Assembly (NCBI GenBank): GCA_002477945.1 | Contig: DLLF01000002.1 | Coordinates: 62,001-126,000, forward strand | Origin: Bacteroidales bacterium UBA7569 | Lineage (GTDB): Bacteria > Bacteroidota > Bacteroidia > Bacteroidales > Paludibacteraceae | Direction: 5' to 3' | DNA length: 64,000 nucleotides | Shown: positions 33,940 to 41,074 of the stretch, piece after piece | How positions within the stretch are numbered: the first letter of the stretch is position 1 | Layout of the letters: each line of letters starts with the position of its first letter | Notes under the pieces: model-generated | The model's database searches: none | Told to the model about the DNA's origin: nothing | Seen by the model: the letters and a program-made list of their open reading frames with translations, nothing else | Made by a program: the position numbers and the translations under genes

Positions 33940-35423
33940 TTGATGTCGAAGCGGACATGTTCGGAACCAAACTCTTTGTCTAAGTCGATATAGGAGTTGA
34001 CCAAGTCTTCCACCATATCTATCAACAATTTGAACTTGCTTGAAGTGAAGTAGTCCTCAAAAGAGTAACTGGTGTCGTCTTTGGGGAAATAGAAAACACA
34101 CTCAGTATCATAGTAGGTATATGACACTGCATCACTATTATTCAAGTATTCAACACCATCCCTGCTGCATGGTTGCAGTTTGAGTTTTGCTTGCTCGGTG
34201 TCGTTGCCATAGTACACAGCCGCATTGCAATGGTCGTTGTACAACTTGCAGTATGCGTCTTGGGCTTCCAATGTACAATCCGGTCTCTCCCACCAAGCAT
34301 AGTAGTAGCCTGTCTCGGTGCCATAGCCATTGTTGTAAGTGTATGTACGTTCATAATCTCCGTAACTGTAGTTGCCATACTTCTTATCCCAAGCGGTGTA
34401 GTCGTCGTAGAGTGATGCGAAGTCGTTAACAGTGGCTTTGACTTGCACCTTGCCGAGGATATCCACCTTCGCCTCACCTGCACCTATCTGACCGAGCAGA
34501 CTCTCATAACGTTCCTCATACAACTGGATCCACTCTTCCCAAGACTGACTGTCCTGTTTGTCTATCAGTGCATATTTTGGAAGGTTGGCTGAAGCAGCCA
34601 GCAGTGGGGTTGTTCCATAGGTGTAACTGAACGCTACAGCGGCGTTGGTGCTGTTTACTTTGGCATCGAAAGCCACCTTCATATTGACTACGGTGATGTC
34701 GTAACTGAGGTTGATATGGTCGTTCTTCTTGGTATCCAATGACATAGTGAAGCCGATGATTTCTTTGTCGCCCTGTTTGAGTGTCATCTTCAGGGTAGCA
34801 GGTACTTTGGCTGCAATGGTCATATTGCCTATAAATTCATCGTGACAATCATATTCATCGCATACCCATTTGTACTTCTTGTAGGTATAGGAGTATTCGG
34901 TCTCGTTGCCTTCGCCCCAGATACGGAGTTGGCACGGTGTACCATTTTCATCATTGAAGTTAGCAATGACTTCGCCGGTGGTGTTGCGCTTGATGTCAAT
35001 GGTCTTGGTAGCATCGTTGAATGTAAACGTGGTCCCCTCACCCGCCAAAGAGAACAGGTAGGACGCATCTTCGGAAGAAGGAACACCTTGTCCTGCAGCA
35101 ATGCTTGCTACGCGGCGCGGCATGGAGAAGATAGCCTTGTAGCGTCCGTTGGTAAACTCATCGTAGAAGTCATCGTTGATTTGCTCCCAGTCGAAATTCT
35201 CGTAACGACGATATACTCCTTCTGCAAACTCGACCGCCTCTTTCTGGTCGTTGGCATTGAAAGTTTCTACCACTTGTTTGCCTACTTCAAACAAGTAGTC
35301 TTTTTGTTCATCGGCAGTCTTCGGTTGTTTATCTTGCGATTCCTGCGGATTTTGTACAGGGTCACAACCGGCAAATACTGCCACCATCGCGAGCCATAAT
35401 GCTCCTAAAAATGCTTTTTTCAT
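33936..35423 (-). CDS. large lipoprotein of unknown family
   Basis: A 495-residue lipoprotein with lipobox FAGC (Cys20), then a polar Gln/Lys-rich linker (CDPVQNPQESQDKQ). A helical region is followed by a beta-rich body (about 120-330) and a Tyr-rich segment (DYERTYTYNNGYGTETGYYY) near 350-370. I do not recognise a named family. It is the first gene of the operon with the small TonB receptor and DUF4249 lipoprotein, coupled by an ATGA overlap. It is therefore likely a surface binding protein for the same ligand. A G10 tract lies upstream of its promoter. Confidence 0.8.
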   Translation of the reverse strand: MKKAFLGALWLAMVAVFAGCDPVQNPQESQDKQPKTADEQKDYLFEVGKQVVETFNANDQKEAVEFAEGVYRRYENFDWEQINDDFYDEFTNGRYKAIFSMPRRVASIAAGQGVPSSEDASYLFSLAGEGTTFTFNDATKTIDIKRNTTGEVIANFNDENGTPCQLRIWGEGNETEYSYTYKKYKWVCDEYDCHDEFIGNMTIAAKVPATLKMTLKQGDKEIIGFTMSLDTKKNDHINLSYDITVVNMKVAFDAKVNSTNAAVAFSYTYGTTPLLAASANLPKYALIDKQDSQSWEEWIQLYEERYESLLGQIGAGEAKVDILGKVQVKATVNDFASLYDDYTAWDKKYGNYSYGDYERTYTYNNGYGTETGYYYAWWERPDCTLEAQDAYCKLYNDHCNAAVYYGNDTEQAKLKLQPCSRDGVEYLNNSDAVSYTYYDTECVFYFPKDDTSYSFEDYFTSSKFKLLIDMVEDLVNSYIDLDKEFGSEHVRFDIK

Positions 35424-35494
35424 ACACTTAGTGTTTGTTGTTTATTATGTTATTACTGTCCGAATATATCTTTTTCATTCATATCTCGTGGGTA

Positions 35495-35526
35495 CAAAGG
35501 TACAATATAACTTCTGCACCACCAAA
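35495..35526 (-). promoter_or_regulatory. promoter of the lipoprotein/receptor/DUF4249 operon
   Basis: Minus strand TTTG (35523-35526), 20 bp, TACCTTTG (35495-35502). Leader of about 66 nt. Confidence 0.72.
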
Positions 35527-35557
35527 CATTCTGCCGACTATTCTTTAATAAAACCTA

Positions 35558-35567
35558 CCCCCCCCCC
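35558..35567 (-). repeat. G10 homopolymer upstream of a receptor operon promoter
   Basis: Ten consecutive C on the plus strand (G10 in the sense of the operon), about 31 bp upstream of the -33 box. Tracts like this slip during replication and can change promoter strength. Confidence 0.7.
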
Positions 35568-35723
35568 GACTAATACTATGATTCATTGATACTTATACAT
35601 AGAAGAAATCATAATCTCCACATTTCATTATCGTCTTGCAATTCGGGAACATTGCAGGTCATTTTATGAGAACAGTGTCTTTATTCTCATAAAACGGCAT
35701 CTCGGCAGGAGGAAGTGCGGTAT

Positions 35724-36386
35724 TTATGCTTTGGATTTTTTGCTGTTGGCAGCGGCTGCATAGCGGCACCAGGGGACGATACCGCAAGCGGCACAATGCG
35801 GATGGCGTGCCGTGCAGACATAGCGACCATGCAAGAGAAGCCAATGGTGGGCTTTTGGAATGAGGGCAGCGGGAATATGCCTGACAAGTTGTTCTTCGGT
35901 TTGCCTCGGCGTCTTGCTACGGGTAGTCAGTCCGATACGCTCGGCGACACGAAAGATATGTGTATCAACCGCCATGACGGGTTGATTGTAAACAATAGCG
36001 CAAACCACGTTGGCGGTTTTCCGTCCCACACCCGCAAGGGTCTGCAAATCTTCCCGATTGTCAGGTATCTGCGACAAGAACCGTTCTTTCAGCGTTTTCG
36101 CCATCTGCACGAGATGGAGTGCTTTGCTATTGGGATAGGAGACAGAACGGATATAAGGCAATACCTCTTCGGGTGTGGCAGCCGCCAACGCCTCTGGCGT
36201 GGGGTATGCACGGAAGAGAGAGGGAGTCACCTGATTGACCCGCTTATCGGTACATTGCGCCGAGAGCATGACTGCCACCAAGAGTTGGAAGGGGTTATCG
36301 TAGTGCAACTCGCTCTCTGCATAGGGCATATTCCGTTCACACCATGTCAGAACCGCCTTATAGCGTTCGCGCGTCGTCATTGACAT
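35724..36386 (-). CDS. nth: endonuclease III
   Basis: A 220-residue base-excision DNA glycosylase/AP lyase acting on oxidised pyrimidines. The helix-hairpin-helix is LQTLAGVGRKTAN with catalytic Lys123; the catalytic Asp is Asp141 in AVDTHIF. The [4Fe-4S] cluster is held by Cys191, 198, 201 and 207 (C-x6-C-x2-C-x5-C). Start: ATG at 36386, or ATG at 36380 (MTTRERY), which overlaps the DUF4924 stop as ATGA and is equally likely. It ends the minus-strand run pth-S4-DUF4924-nth. Confidence 0.95.
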   Translation of the reverse strand: MSMTTRERYKAVLTWCERNMPYAESELHYDNPFQLLVAVMLSAQCTDKRVNQVTPSLFRAYPTPEALAAATPEEVLPYIRSVSYPNSKALHLVQMAKTLKERFLSQIPDNREDLQTLAGVGRKTANVVCAIVYNQPVMAVDTHIFRVAERIGLTTRSKTPRQTEEQLVRHIPAALIPKAHHWLLLHGRYVCTARHPHCAACGIVPWCRYAAAANSKKSKA

Positions 36387-36841
36387 TCCTCCTCACGCAT
36401 CTGCTTATAGGCACGAGACAGGTGTGCCAACAACCGACTGACCTGCTTCTGAAGGCGTAGCGTATCATCGGAAATCTCACGTTTCTGAAGGCGCAAGAGC
36501 ATGATGTCGTACAAGAAAATGAACATCATCTCTATGTCGCTTATCTCCGGATTAGGCGTCTTGCTTTTGAGAAGAGCCAATGAGGGCTGCAACTGCATGG
36601 CAGCAGCACGGTAGGAAGCATCGTCCAGAAGTTGCCGATGTGTTTCCTCTGCTTCCGAAAGAGCATTCTTAGCGATTTGGGTATGTCCGCTATCCAACAC
36701 TCCTTCTGCACGCATCATTGCGCAAAGGTCGGACAGAAAAGGATTCTGCTGCAAGACTTCGTCCTCATGGAAAGCCCGCACCACGTCTTCCATCTGCCAA
36801 AGATGGAGTATATATTCCGCCAAGTTGTCTTTTTTAGTCAT
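36377..36841 (-). CDS. DUF4924-like helical protein
   Basis: A 154-residue, mostly helical acidic protein without signal peptide, starting MTKKDNLAEYILHLWQMEDV. It fits DUF4924, a small Bacteroidales family of unknown function, with EISDIEMMFIFLYDIMLLRL in the middle. A longer frame adds four residues to 36853. Its position directly before nth, with an overlap of 4-10 bp, suggests co-translation, but I know of no functional link to repair. Confidence 0.78.
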   Translation of the reverse strand: MTKKDNLAEYILHLWQMEDVVRAFHEDEVLQQNPFLSDLCAMMRAEGVLDSGHTQIAKNALSEAEETHRQLLDDASYRAAAMQLQPSLALLKSKTPNPEISDIEMMFIFLYDIMLLRLQKREISDDTLRLQKQVSRLLAHLSRAYKQMREEECQ

Positions 36842-36864
36842 AACGCTACACAATATACAGGAGT

Positions 36865-37275
36865 TTAATCATCATCGGAATCATCTTCCCAGGGAAGGAA
36901 ATAGTCTTCGGAAAGGAACGTATCAATATCTCGCCGGTCTTTCTTTGTGGGGCGTCCCATGCCGCGGTCCCGCCCTGATTGGGCAGCCAAGCGTGCCAAG
37001 TTGAGGAGTTCGAGTTGGTCGGGCGTCGTGATGTCCTGCATATAGCCGGGAACCAATTTTGCTCCGAGACGGTTTTCAGAGAGTTGCAAAACCCGATAGG
37101 TACACGTTATGGGATTGCGGCGCAGCGTGAAGACATCCCCCACGCGGAAAGTGCGTGAGGGTTTCAGTTCCTGCCCGTTCATTTTCACCCATCCTTTTTT
37201 GCACGCCTCTGCCGCCAGAGAACGTGTTTTGAAAAGGCGCATGGCAAAAAGGTACTTATCGACACGTACTTCCAT
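36865..37275 (-). CDS. S4-domain RNA-binding protein (Hsp15-like)
   Basis: A 136-residue protein with an N-terminal S4 domain (about 1-60: VRVDKYLFAMRLFKTRSLAA, GWVKMNGQELKPS, FRVGDVFTL) and a charged C-terminal tail ending in an Asp run. It resembles Hsp15 (HslR), which binds stalled 50S subunits carrying peptidyl-tRNA. That role would suit its neighbour pth, with which it overlaps by one base (TGATG). Start chosen at MEVRVDKY; the longer frame runs into pth. Confidence 0.88.
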   Translation of the reverse strand: MEVRVDKYLFAMRLFKTRSLAAEACKKGWVKMNGQELKPSRTFRVGDVFTLRRNPITCTYRVLQLSENRLGAKLVPGYMQDITTPDQLELLNLARLAAQSGRDRGMGRPTKKDRRDIDTFLSEDYFLPWEDDSDDD

Positions 37276-37838
37276 CAATGCTTGTTGTAGAGATTCATAG
37301 TCCGTTCCACTCCCTGCAAACAGAAGGACTGAATGATGTCGGCACACACGGCAAGTTTTTCGGGGAGCAGTTTCTCTTCGTCGTCGTTCCAAGTACCCAG
37401 CACATAACTGACCTGCGCACCATGCGCAAACTCACTGCCTATCCCAAAGCGGAGGCGCGCATACTGCTGGGTCAGGATACATTCCTGTATGTTTTTCAGT
37501 CCATTGTGTCCTCCGTCGGAGCCTTTGGAACGGAGACGAAGCGTACCAAAAGGAAGTGCCAAATCGTCCACCAGCACAAGGAGGTTTTCCACAGGTATAT
37601 TCTCCTTTTGCAACCAATAGCGCACAGCCGTGCCCGACAGATTCATAAATGTGGAAGGTTTGAGCAGGATGAGTTCGGCATTCTTAACACGACACTTCGC
37701 CACAGCCCCATAGCGAGAATCGGCAAAAGACACATTGTGTTTCTGCGCAAAAGCATCCACGATACGGAAACCAATGTTATGACGTGTGTCCGTATATTCG
37801 TCACCGATGTTGCCAAGACCAACTATCAGATATTTCAT
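37275..37838 (-). CDS. pth: peptidyl-tRNA hydrolase
   Basis: A 187-residue Pth, which frees tRNA from peptidyl-tRNAs dropped by the ribosome. Motifs: YLIVGLGNIGDEYTDTRHNI at the N-terminus, with the catalytic His in TRHNIG near residue 20; LLKPSTFMNLSG near 60; LVDDLALPFG near 92; and GGHNGLKNI near 111. Length normal. First gene of a run whose next member is the Hsp15-like S4 protein, so both act on stalled or aborted translation. Confidence 0.96.
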   Translation of the reverse strand: MKYLIVGLGNIGDEYTDTRHNIGFRIVDAFAQKHNVSFADSRYGAVAKCRVKNAELILLKPSTFMNLSGTAVRYWLQKENIPVENLLVLVDDLALPFGTLRLRSKGSDGGHNGLKNIQECILTQQYARLRFGIGSEFAHGAQVSYVLGTWNDDEEKLLPEKLAVCADIIQSFCLQGVERTMNLYNKH

Positions 37839-37878
37839 ACCAAATCAAAATTGCAGATTGAACGAAAAGAGGATATAC

Positions 37879-38382
37879 TCAAAGGACACCTATGAAAGGC
37901 ATGTTGCGCCCTACTCCATTATCGTCGAGTCCACAGCCGACAAAGAAGTCGGAAGAATCGTCATAGATACCATAGTGAAGCGACACTCCTTCATCGGTTT
38001 GAGCCTGCGAGCGTTTGAGCAAGGTGAAATACTCCACCGACGTTGCTCCCCTGCCGAGAAGCAGGCGATGCATGGCATTGACCGTAGTGCCACTATCACA
38101 GATGTCGTCCATCACAATCACAGGACGCCCGCTGACATCTCCAAGGGAATCGTCAGCCACAGACACGGCACCTTGCTGTTTACCCGAATAACTGGTTACT
38201 TTTACATAGCGCAGATCAACAGGAACAGAAAGATCAAAAAGCAAGCGGCTGCTAAGAAAGACGCCGCCATTCATCACGACAACGATTACAGTATTCTCCA
38301 AGAGGAGCGGTTTCAACTCATCTTGCAGACGAGATATTGCCTCAGACACCTGGTAGGGAGAGTATTTGACAGGATAGTTCAT
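37879..38382 (-). CDS. hypoxanthine phosphoribosyltransferase-like protein
   Basis: A 167-residue type I phosphoribosyltransferase. The PRPP loop is VIVMDDICDSGTTV near residues 88-101, with VVVMNGGVFLSSRLL upstream and VDLRYVKVTSYSG matching the HPRT family. It would convert hypoxanthine or guanine to IMP or GMP. It is a little shorter than classical Hpt (about 178), so another purine PRTase is possible. Separated from pth by 40 bp on the same strand; an intrinsic terminator lies upstream of it. Confidence 0.82.
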   Translation of the reverse strand: MNYPVKYSPYQVSEAISRLQDELKPLLLENTVIVVVMNGGVFLSSRLLFDLSVPVDLRYVKVTSYSGKQQGAVSVADDSLGDVSGRPVIVMDDICDSGTTVNAMHRLLLGRGATSVEYFTLLKRSQAQTDEGVSLHYGIYDDSSDFFVGCGLDDNGVGRNMPFIGVL

Positions 38383-38482
38383 AAGCGGATGATTATACAG
38401 GAATGATTATACAGGATTGATTACAGAATGTGCAGAGCAGGCCTTTGAACAGCAAAGGGGGCAACCGCTCGGCAGAAAACAT

Positions 38483-38518
38483 AAAGAGTGAAAAGTCGGG
38501 AGCGGCTTTTCACTCTTT
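38483..38518 (-). terminator. terminator after rplY
   Basis: AAAGAGTGAAAAG and CTTTTCACTCTTT form a 13-bp stem around a 10-nt loop, directly downstream of the rplY stop on the minus strand. The A/T-rich stem base lets it work in both directions. Confidence 0.8.
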
Positions 38519-38536
38519 AGCAGTGTCGAAAAGGAC

Positions 38537-39103
38537 TTATGCCTTTGCAGCCGCAGCCGATGCACGAGTAGCCTTAACCTGTGCAACAACGAGACTCTTA
38601 GCGTTCATCACTTCCAAGTTCTCGAAGTGCAAGTCGCTAACAAAAATCTTCTTACCCAAGCCAAGTGAGGTTACATCAACCATCAGACGGTCAGGGAAGT
38701 TCTTATAGAGTCCGCGAACATTGAGTTTGCGGATTTCCATAGACAACTTACCACCGGCTTTCACGCCTTCGGCATGACCTGTGAGTTGAACAGGAATGGC
38801 AACCGTAACAGGTTTGTCTTCGGTAACCTCGAGGAAATCGATATGCAGGAGGTTTTCCGTTACAGGGTGGAACTGGAGTTCTTTAACCACTGCCATGTGA
38901 ACCGCACCATCCAAAGAGAGTTCGACCACCATCGTATCGGGTGTATAAATCAATTTGCGTACATCTGCCACTTTCGCAGTGAAAGTCAGATTATTGCCAT
39001 TACCATAGAGGTTGCAAGGAACGAGTTCCTGCTTACGCAGCGCTTTTGCCGCTTTCTTGCCATACTCTGAGCGCAGAGTACCGCTGAGTTGAAAAGTCTT
39101 CAT
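38537..39103 (-). CDS. rplY: 50S ribosomal protein L25/Ctc
   Basis: A 188-residue two-domain L25 (CTC form) that binds 5S rRNA. The N-terminal L25 beta barrel (about 1-92) starts FQLSGTLRSEYGKKAAKALR and includes GNGNNLTFTAK. The C-terminal TL5-type domain (about 93-180) includes VPVHLTGHAEG-like IPVQLTGHAEGVKAGG. An Ala-rich tail follows. It may be read through from the tRNA-Gln promoter or have its own; I see no clear box in the 100-bp gap. Confidence 0.95.
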   Translation of the reverse strand: MKTFQLSGTLRSEYGKKAAKALRKQELVPCNLYGNGNNLTFTAKVADVRKLIYTPDTMVVELSLDGAVHMAVVKELQFHPVTENLLHIDFLEVTEDKPVTVAIPVQLTGHAEGVKAGGKLSMEIRKLNVRGLYKNFPDRLMVDVTSLGLGKKIFVSDLHFENLEVMNAKSLVVAQVKATRASAAAAKA

Positions 39104-39207
39104 TGTTTTGTTGTGTTACTTTTATTCGAGCAGAAAGAGTTGAATTGTGGATGCTGCTCTACTTACCATCACACTTGTTCGGGCGGATTGATATCCTCTT
39201 TGTTCGT

Positions 39208-39239
39208 AAAAAGCGGTTCGGCTTTCGCCGAGCCGCTTT
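39208..39239 (-). terminator. terminator after tRNA-Gln
   Basis: Read on the minus strand: AAAGCGGCTCGGC, loop GAAA, GCCGAACCGCTTT, then a T-run (TTTTT with the stem end). A textbook intrinsic terminator 38 nt after the tRNA. Confidence 0.85.
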
Positions 39240-39277
39240 CCGCACTAAGTTATTAACCACCAAAACTATCTTATGAG

Positions 39278-39349
39278 TTGTCTAACCTGGAATCGAACCA
39301 AGATCTTCAGAACCAAAATCTGACGTAATAGCCTTTATACCATTAGACA
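39278..39349 (-). tRNA. tRNA-Gln (TTG)
   Basis: 72 nt. The acceptor stem TGTCTAA pairs perfectly with TTAGACA, with discriminator A. The D-arm is TGGTATAAAGGC, the anticodon loop TTTTGGT (anticodon TTG), and the T-arm CTTGGTTCGATTCCAGG. CCA is not encoded. Confidence 0.95.
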
Positions 39350-39389
39350 TCACAAAACAGAAGCGACTGAGTTTCCTCAATTGCGGCTG

Positions 39390-39420
39390 CAAAGGTACAA
39401 CAGTTTTTTGATACATGCAA
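39390..39420 (-). promoter_or_regulatory. promoter of tRNA-Gln
   Basis: Minus strand TTG (39418-39420), 20 bp, TACCTTTG (39390-39397), about 41 bp before the tRNA. Confidence 0.75.
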
Positions 39421-39510
39421 GAGCAAAGAAGAAAAAGTTTGCGAGTTGGTGCAGGCTATGTCAAGAGATATGAACTGCCGCCCTTTGCAGTTTAACTTAC
39501 CCTTTTGACG

Positions 39511-39717
39511 GAATTACAGAAATCCGAGTTAACCGAGACGTTCGAGAGAGGAGAAGGGGGATAGGACGAATTGGACAGATTGGACGAATAGAACCAATAG
39601 GTTTAACAGATAATCCAAGGGGGGGGCAGTTTGTTTTTGACATTCCGTTGAAAGATGTTTCAAGGGTTGACGAGGGGTGCTTGAGGTCGGCTTGAGGTCG
39701 GCTTGAGGGGTCGTAGA
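39511..39717 (+). repeat. composite intergenic repeat C-D-B, with 11-bp locus 6
   Basis: Degenerate module C at 39511-39551 (GAGTTAACCGAGACGTTCGA). Module D 9-mers from 39564: GGACGAATT, GGACAGATT, GGACGAATA, GAACCAATA. Four B units: GGGGTGCTTGA (39674), GGTCGGCTTGA (39685), the same again (39696) and GGGGTCGTAGA (39707). The only locus with four units. Confidence 0.87.
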
Positions 39718-39922
39718 GGAACGGATGGCGGATTGCGGAAGAAGTCTTAGACAATTACGAGGAAGGAGACAACTCCATTTTATCATAAACCATCTGGAAT
39801 GAAACCGAGAAGGAGATGCGAGGACACAGGAAAGGGAAAAACAGAAAAGATAAAACAATTCGGGAGGCGCTCACAAGATACACCTCCCGAACGAAACAAT
39901 ACGTTATCCGGAAATTTGCTTC

Positions 39923-40498
39923 TCAGGAGAAGAGTATGAACAACAAAGGGATGAGAATACCTATCAGAAATTCAACACCCCCTATACCAAGAAGGCTATG
40001 TTTTCCACGAAGCATAAACAATCCAGACAGAACAATGACAATGAGAGACACTGCGAAGATGTCGGAGAACCACGTCCACGCCTTGCCCGGATTGTAGTGC
40101 AGTTTGCTGAGACTACCCAATATGGGTCGCTTATGTACCTGCTCGAGAACAGCCTTGCCCGTTGACAGATCCACGACCAAGTTGCTATTGCCTTTCAGAA
40201 AGACTTTGAGCGTGGCGGCATCGGGGAAATAGTGCTGTATTTCCCTGCCCGATACACCGCAAGCAGCCAACCATTCGTTGATTTGCGCCTGATTGACATC
40301 GTTTTGCACAGCAGGTGCAAAACGGAACTCGGTACGCGAGACAGAATACTGACTGTTGAACGAATTTTTATGATTCAGAGCAATGCCGCTGACAGCATAG
40401 ACCAACAACATCCCTGCAAAAACATAACTCAATTCACGATGGGTAATCCGAAGCCATTTGCGCAGTTTTGCTCCTTTGTTTGCTTTTTGTTGTTCCAT
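39923..40498 (-). CDS. PepSY-type membrane protein
   Basis: A 191-residue inner-membrane protein with an N-terminal helix (about 25-43, FAGMLLVYAVSGIALNH), a periplasmic PepSY-like domain (about 60-135) and two more helices (about 143-162 and 170-190). HRELSYVFAGMLLVYAVSGI resembles the PepSY-associated TM helix family, often found with iron or copper uptake and sulfite/ferric reductases. 18 bp after the OB-fold-like lipoprotein gene, so the two likely form an operon. Exact role unknown. Confidence 0.82.
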   Translation of the reverse strand: MEQQKANKGAKLRKWLRITHRELSYVFAGMLLVYAVSGIALNHKNSFNSQYSVSRTEFRFAPAVQNDVNQAQINEWLAACGVSGREIQHYFPDAATLKVFLKGNSNLVVDLSTGKAVLEQVHKRPILGSLSKLHYNPGKAWTWFSDIFAVSLIVIVLSGLFMLRGKHSLLGIGGVEFLIGILIPLLFILFS

Positions 40499-40516
40499 AG
40501 CCCAAGAAACAGAGGG

Positions 40517-40966
40517 TTATTCTTCCGTGATGATCTGATAGGAAACAGCCTCGGCATAGTAGCCTTTGATGGCCTTTTTCTCCGTTTCGCAACCATTGCC
40601 ATCGGCTCCGTGCTGTTCGCCCGAATTATCCACAACAACAGGTTCAGGTTGTACTTCAAAAGCATGCAACACGCCCTTTACACGAACGATATTACCAATG
40701 CAAGCCGCATCGAAATTGCCCATCTTAGCCCCTTCGACACGCAAAATACGACTCTCATCGATTCCCATCAAGAAAGCCTTACGTCCACCATGCTTGCAGA
40801 GGTGCGTGCAGACGCCCTGAAAAGTGATTGTATCACCGAGCAAAGAATCGGCTTGGTTGTATACTTCGTCTATGGTATAGACGGTTTCCGATGTGGTGGC
40901 AGTCTTGGAACAAGAGGCCACGCACAAAGCAGCGACAAAGGCTGCAAAGAACATAAACTTTTTCAT
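40517..40966 (-). CDS. OB-fold-like lipoprotein with Cys-rich metal-type motif
   Basis: A 149-residue lipoprotein (lipobox VASC, Cys19). The mature region looks like a small OB fold: DTITFQGVCTHLCKHGGRKA, FLMGIDESRILRVEG, GNIVRVKGVLHAF. The CxxxCxxxG motif could bind a metal or a thiol partner. Similar proteins in Bacteroidetes accompany PepSY proteins, as here (18-bp gap). I cannot assign a function. No clear promoter is seen upstream. Confidence 0.78.
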   Translation of the reverse strand: MKKFMFFAAFVAALCVASCSKTATTSETVYTIDEVYNQADSLLGDTITFQGVCTHLCKHGGRKAFLMGIDESRILRVEGAKMGNFDAACIGNIVRVKGVLHAFEVQPEPVVVDNSGEQHGADGNGCETEKKAIKGYYAEAVSYQIITEE

Positions 40967-41074
40967 ATCATTTACAATTAGAATCCATTTTCAGGTTTTC
41001 AAGATGTTATTTTATTTGTATCTATCCCATTTATGACGGTTAACAGTTGTATATACCCCATCCTCTACAAGGAA

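Larger units (their letters stand above)
35424..35723. other. 300-bp intergenic region
   Basis: Contains the operon promoter and G10 tract. The rest, between the tract and the nth stop, shows nothing recognisable. Confidence 0.5.
39350..39922. other. 573-bp intergenic region with composite repeat
   Basis: Holds the tRNA promoter, the C-D-B composite (39511-39717) including a G8 tract at 39619-39626, and an uncharacterised stretch up to the PepSY gene stop. No gene seen. Confidence 0.55.

Noticed and set aside
39619..39626. G8 tract as a second phase-variation site.
   Set aside because: It lies inside a repeat between a tRNA promoter and a gene end, not near any promoter it could control.
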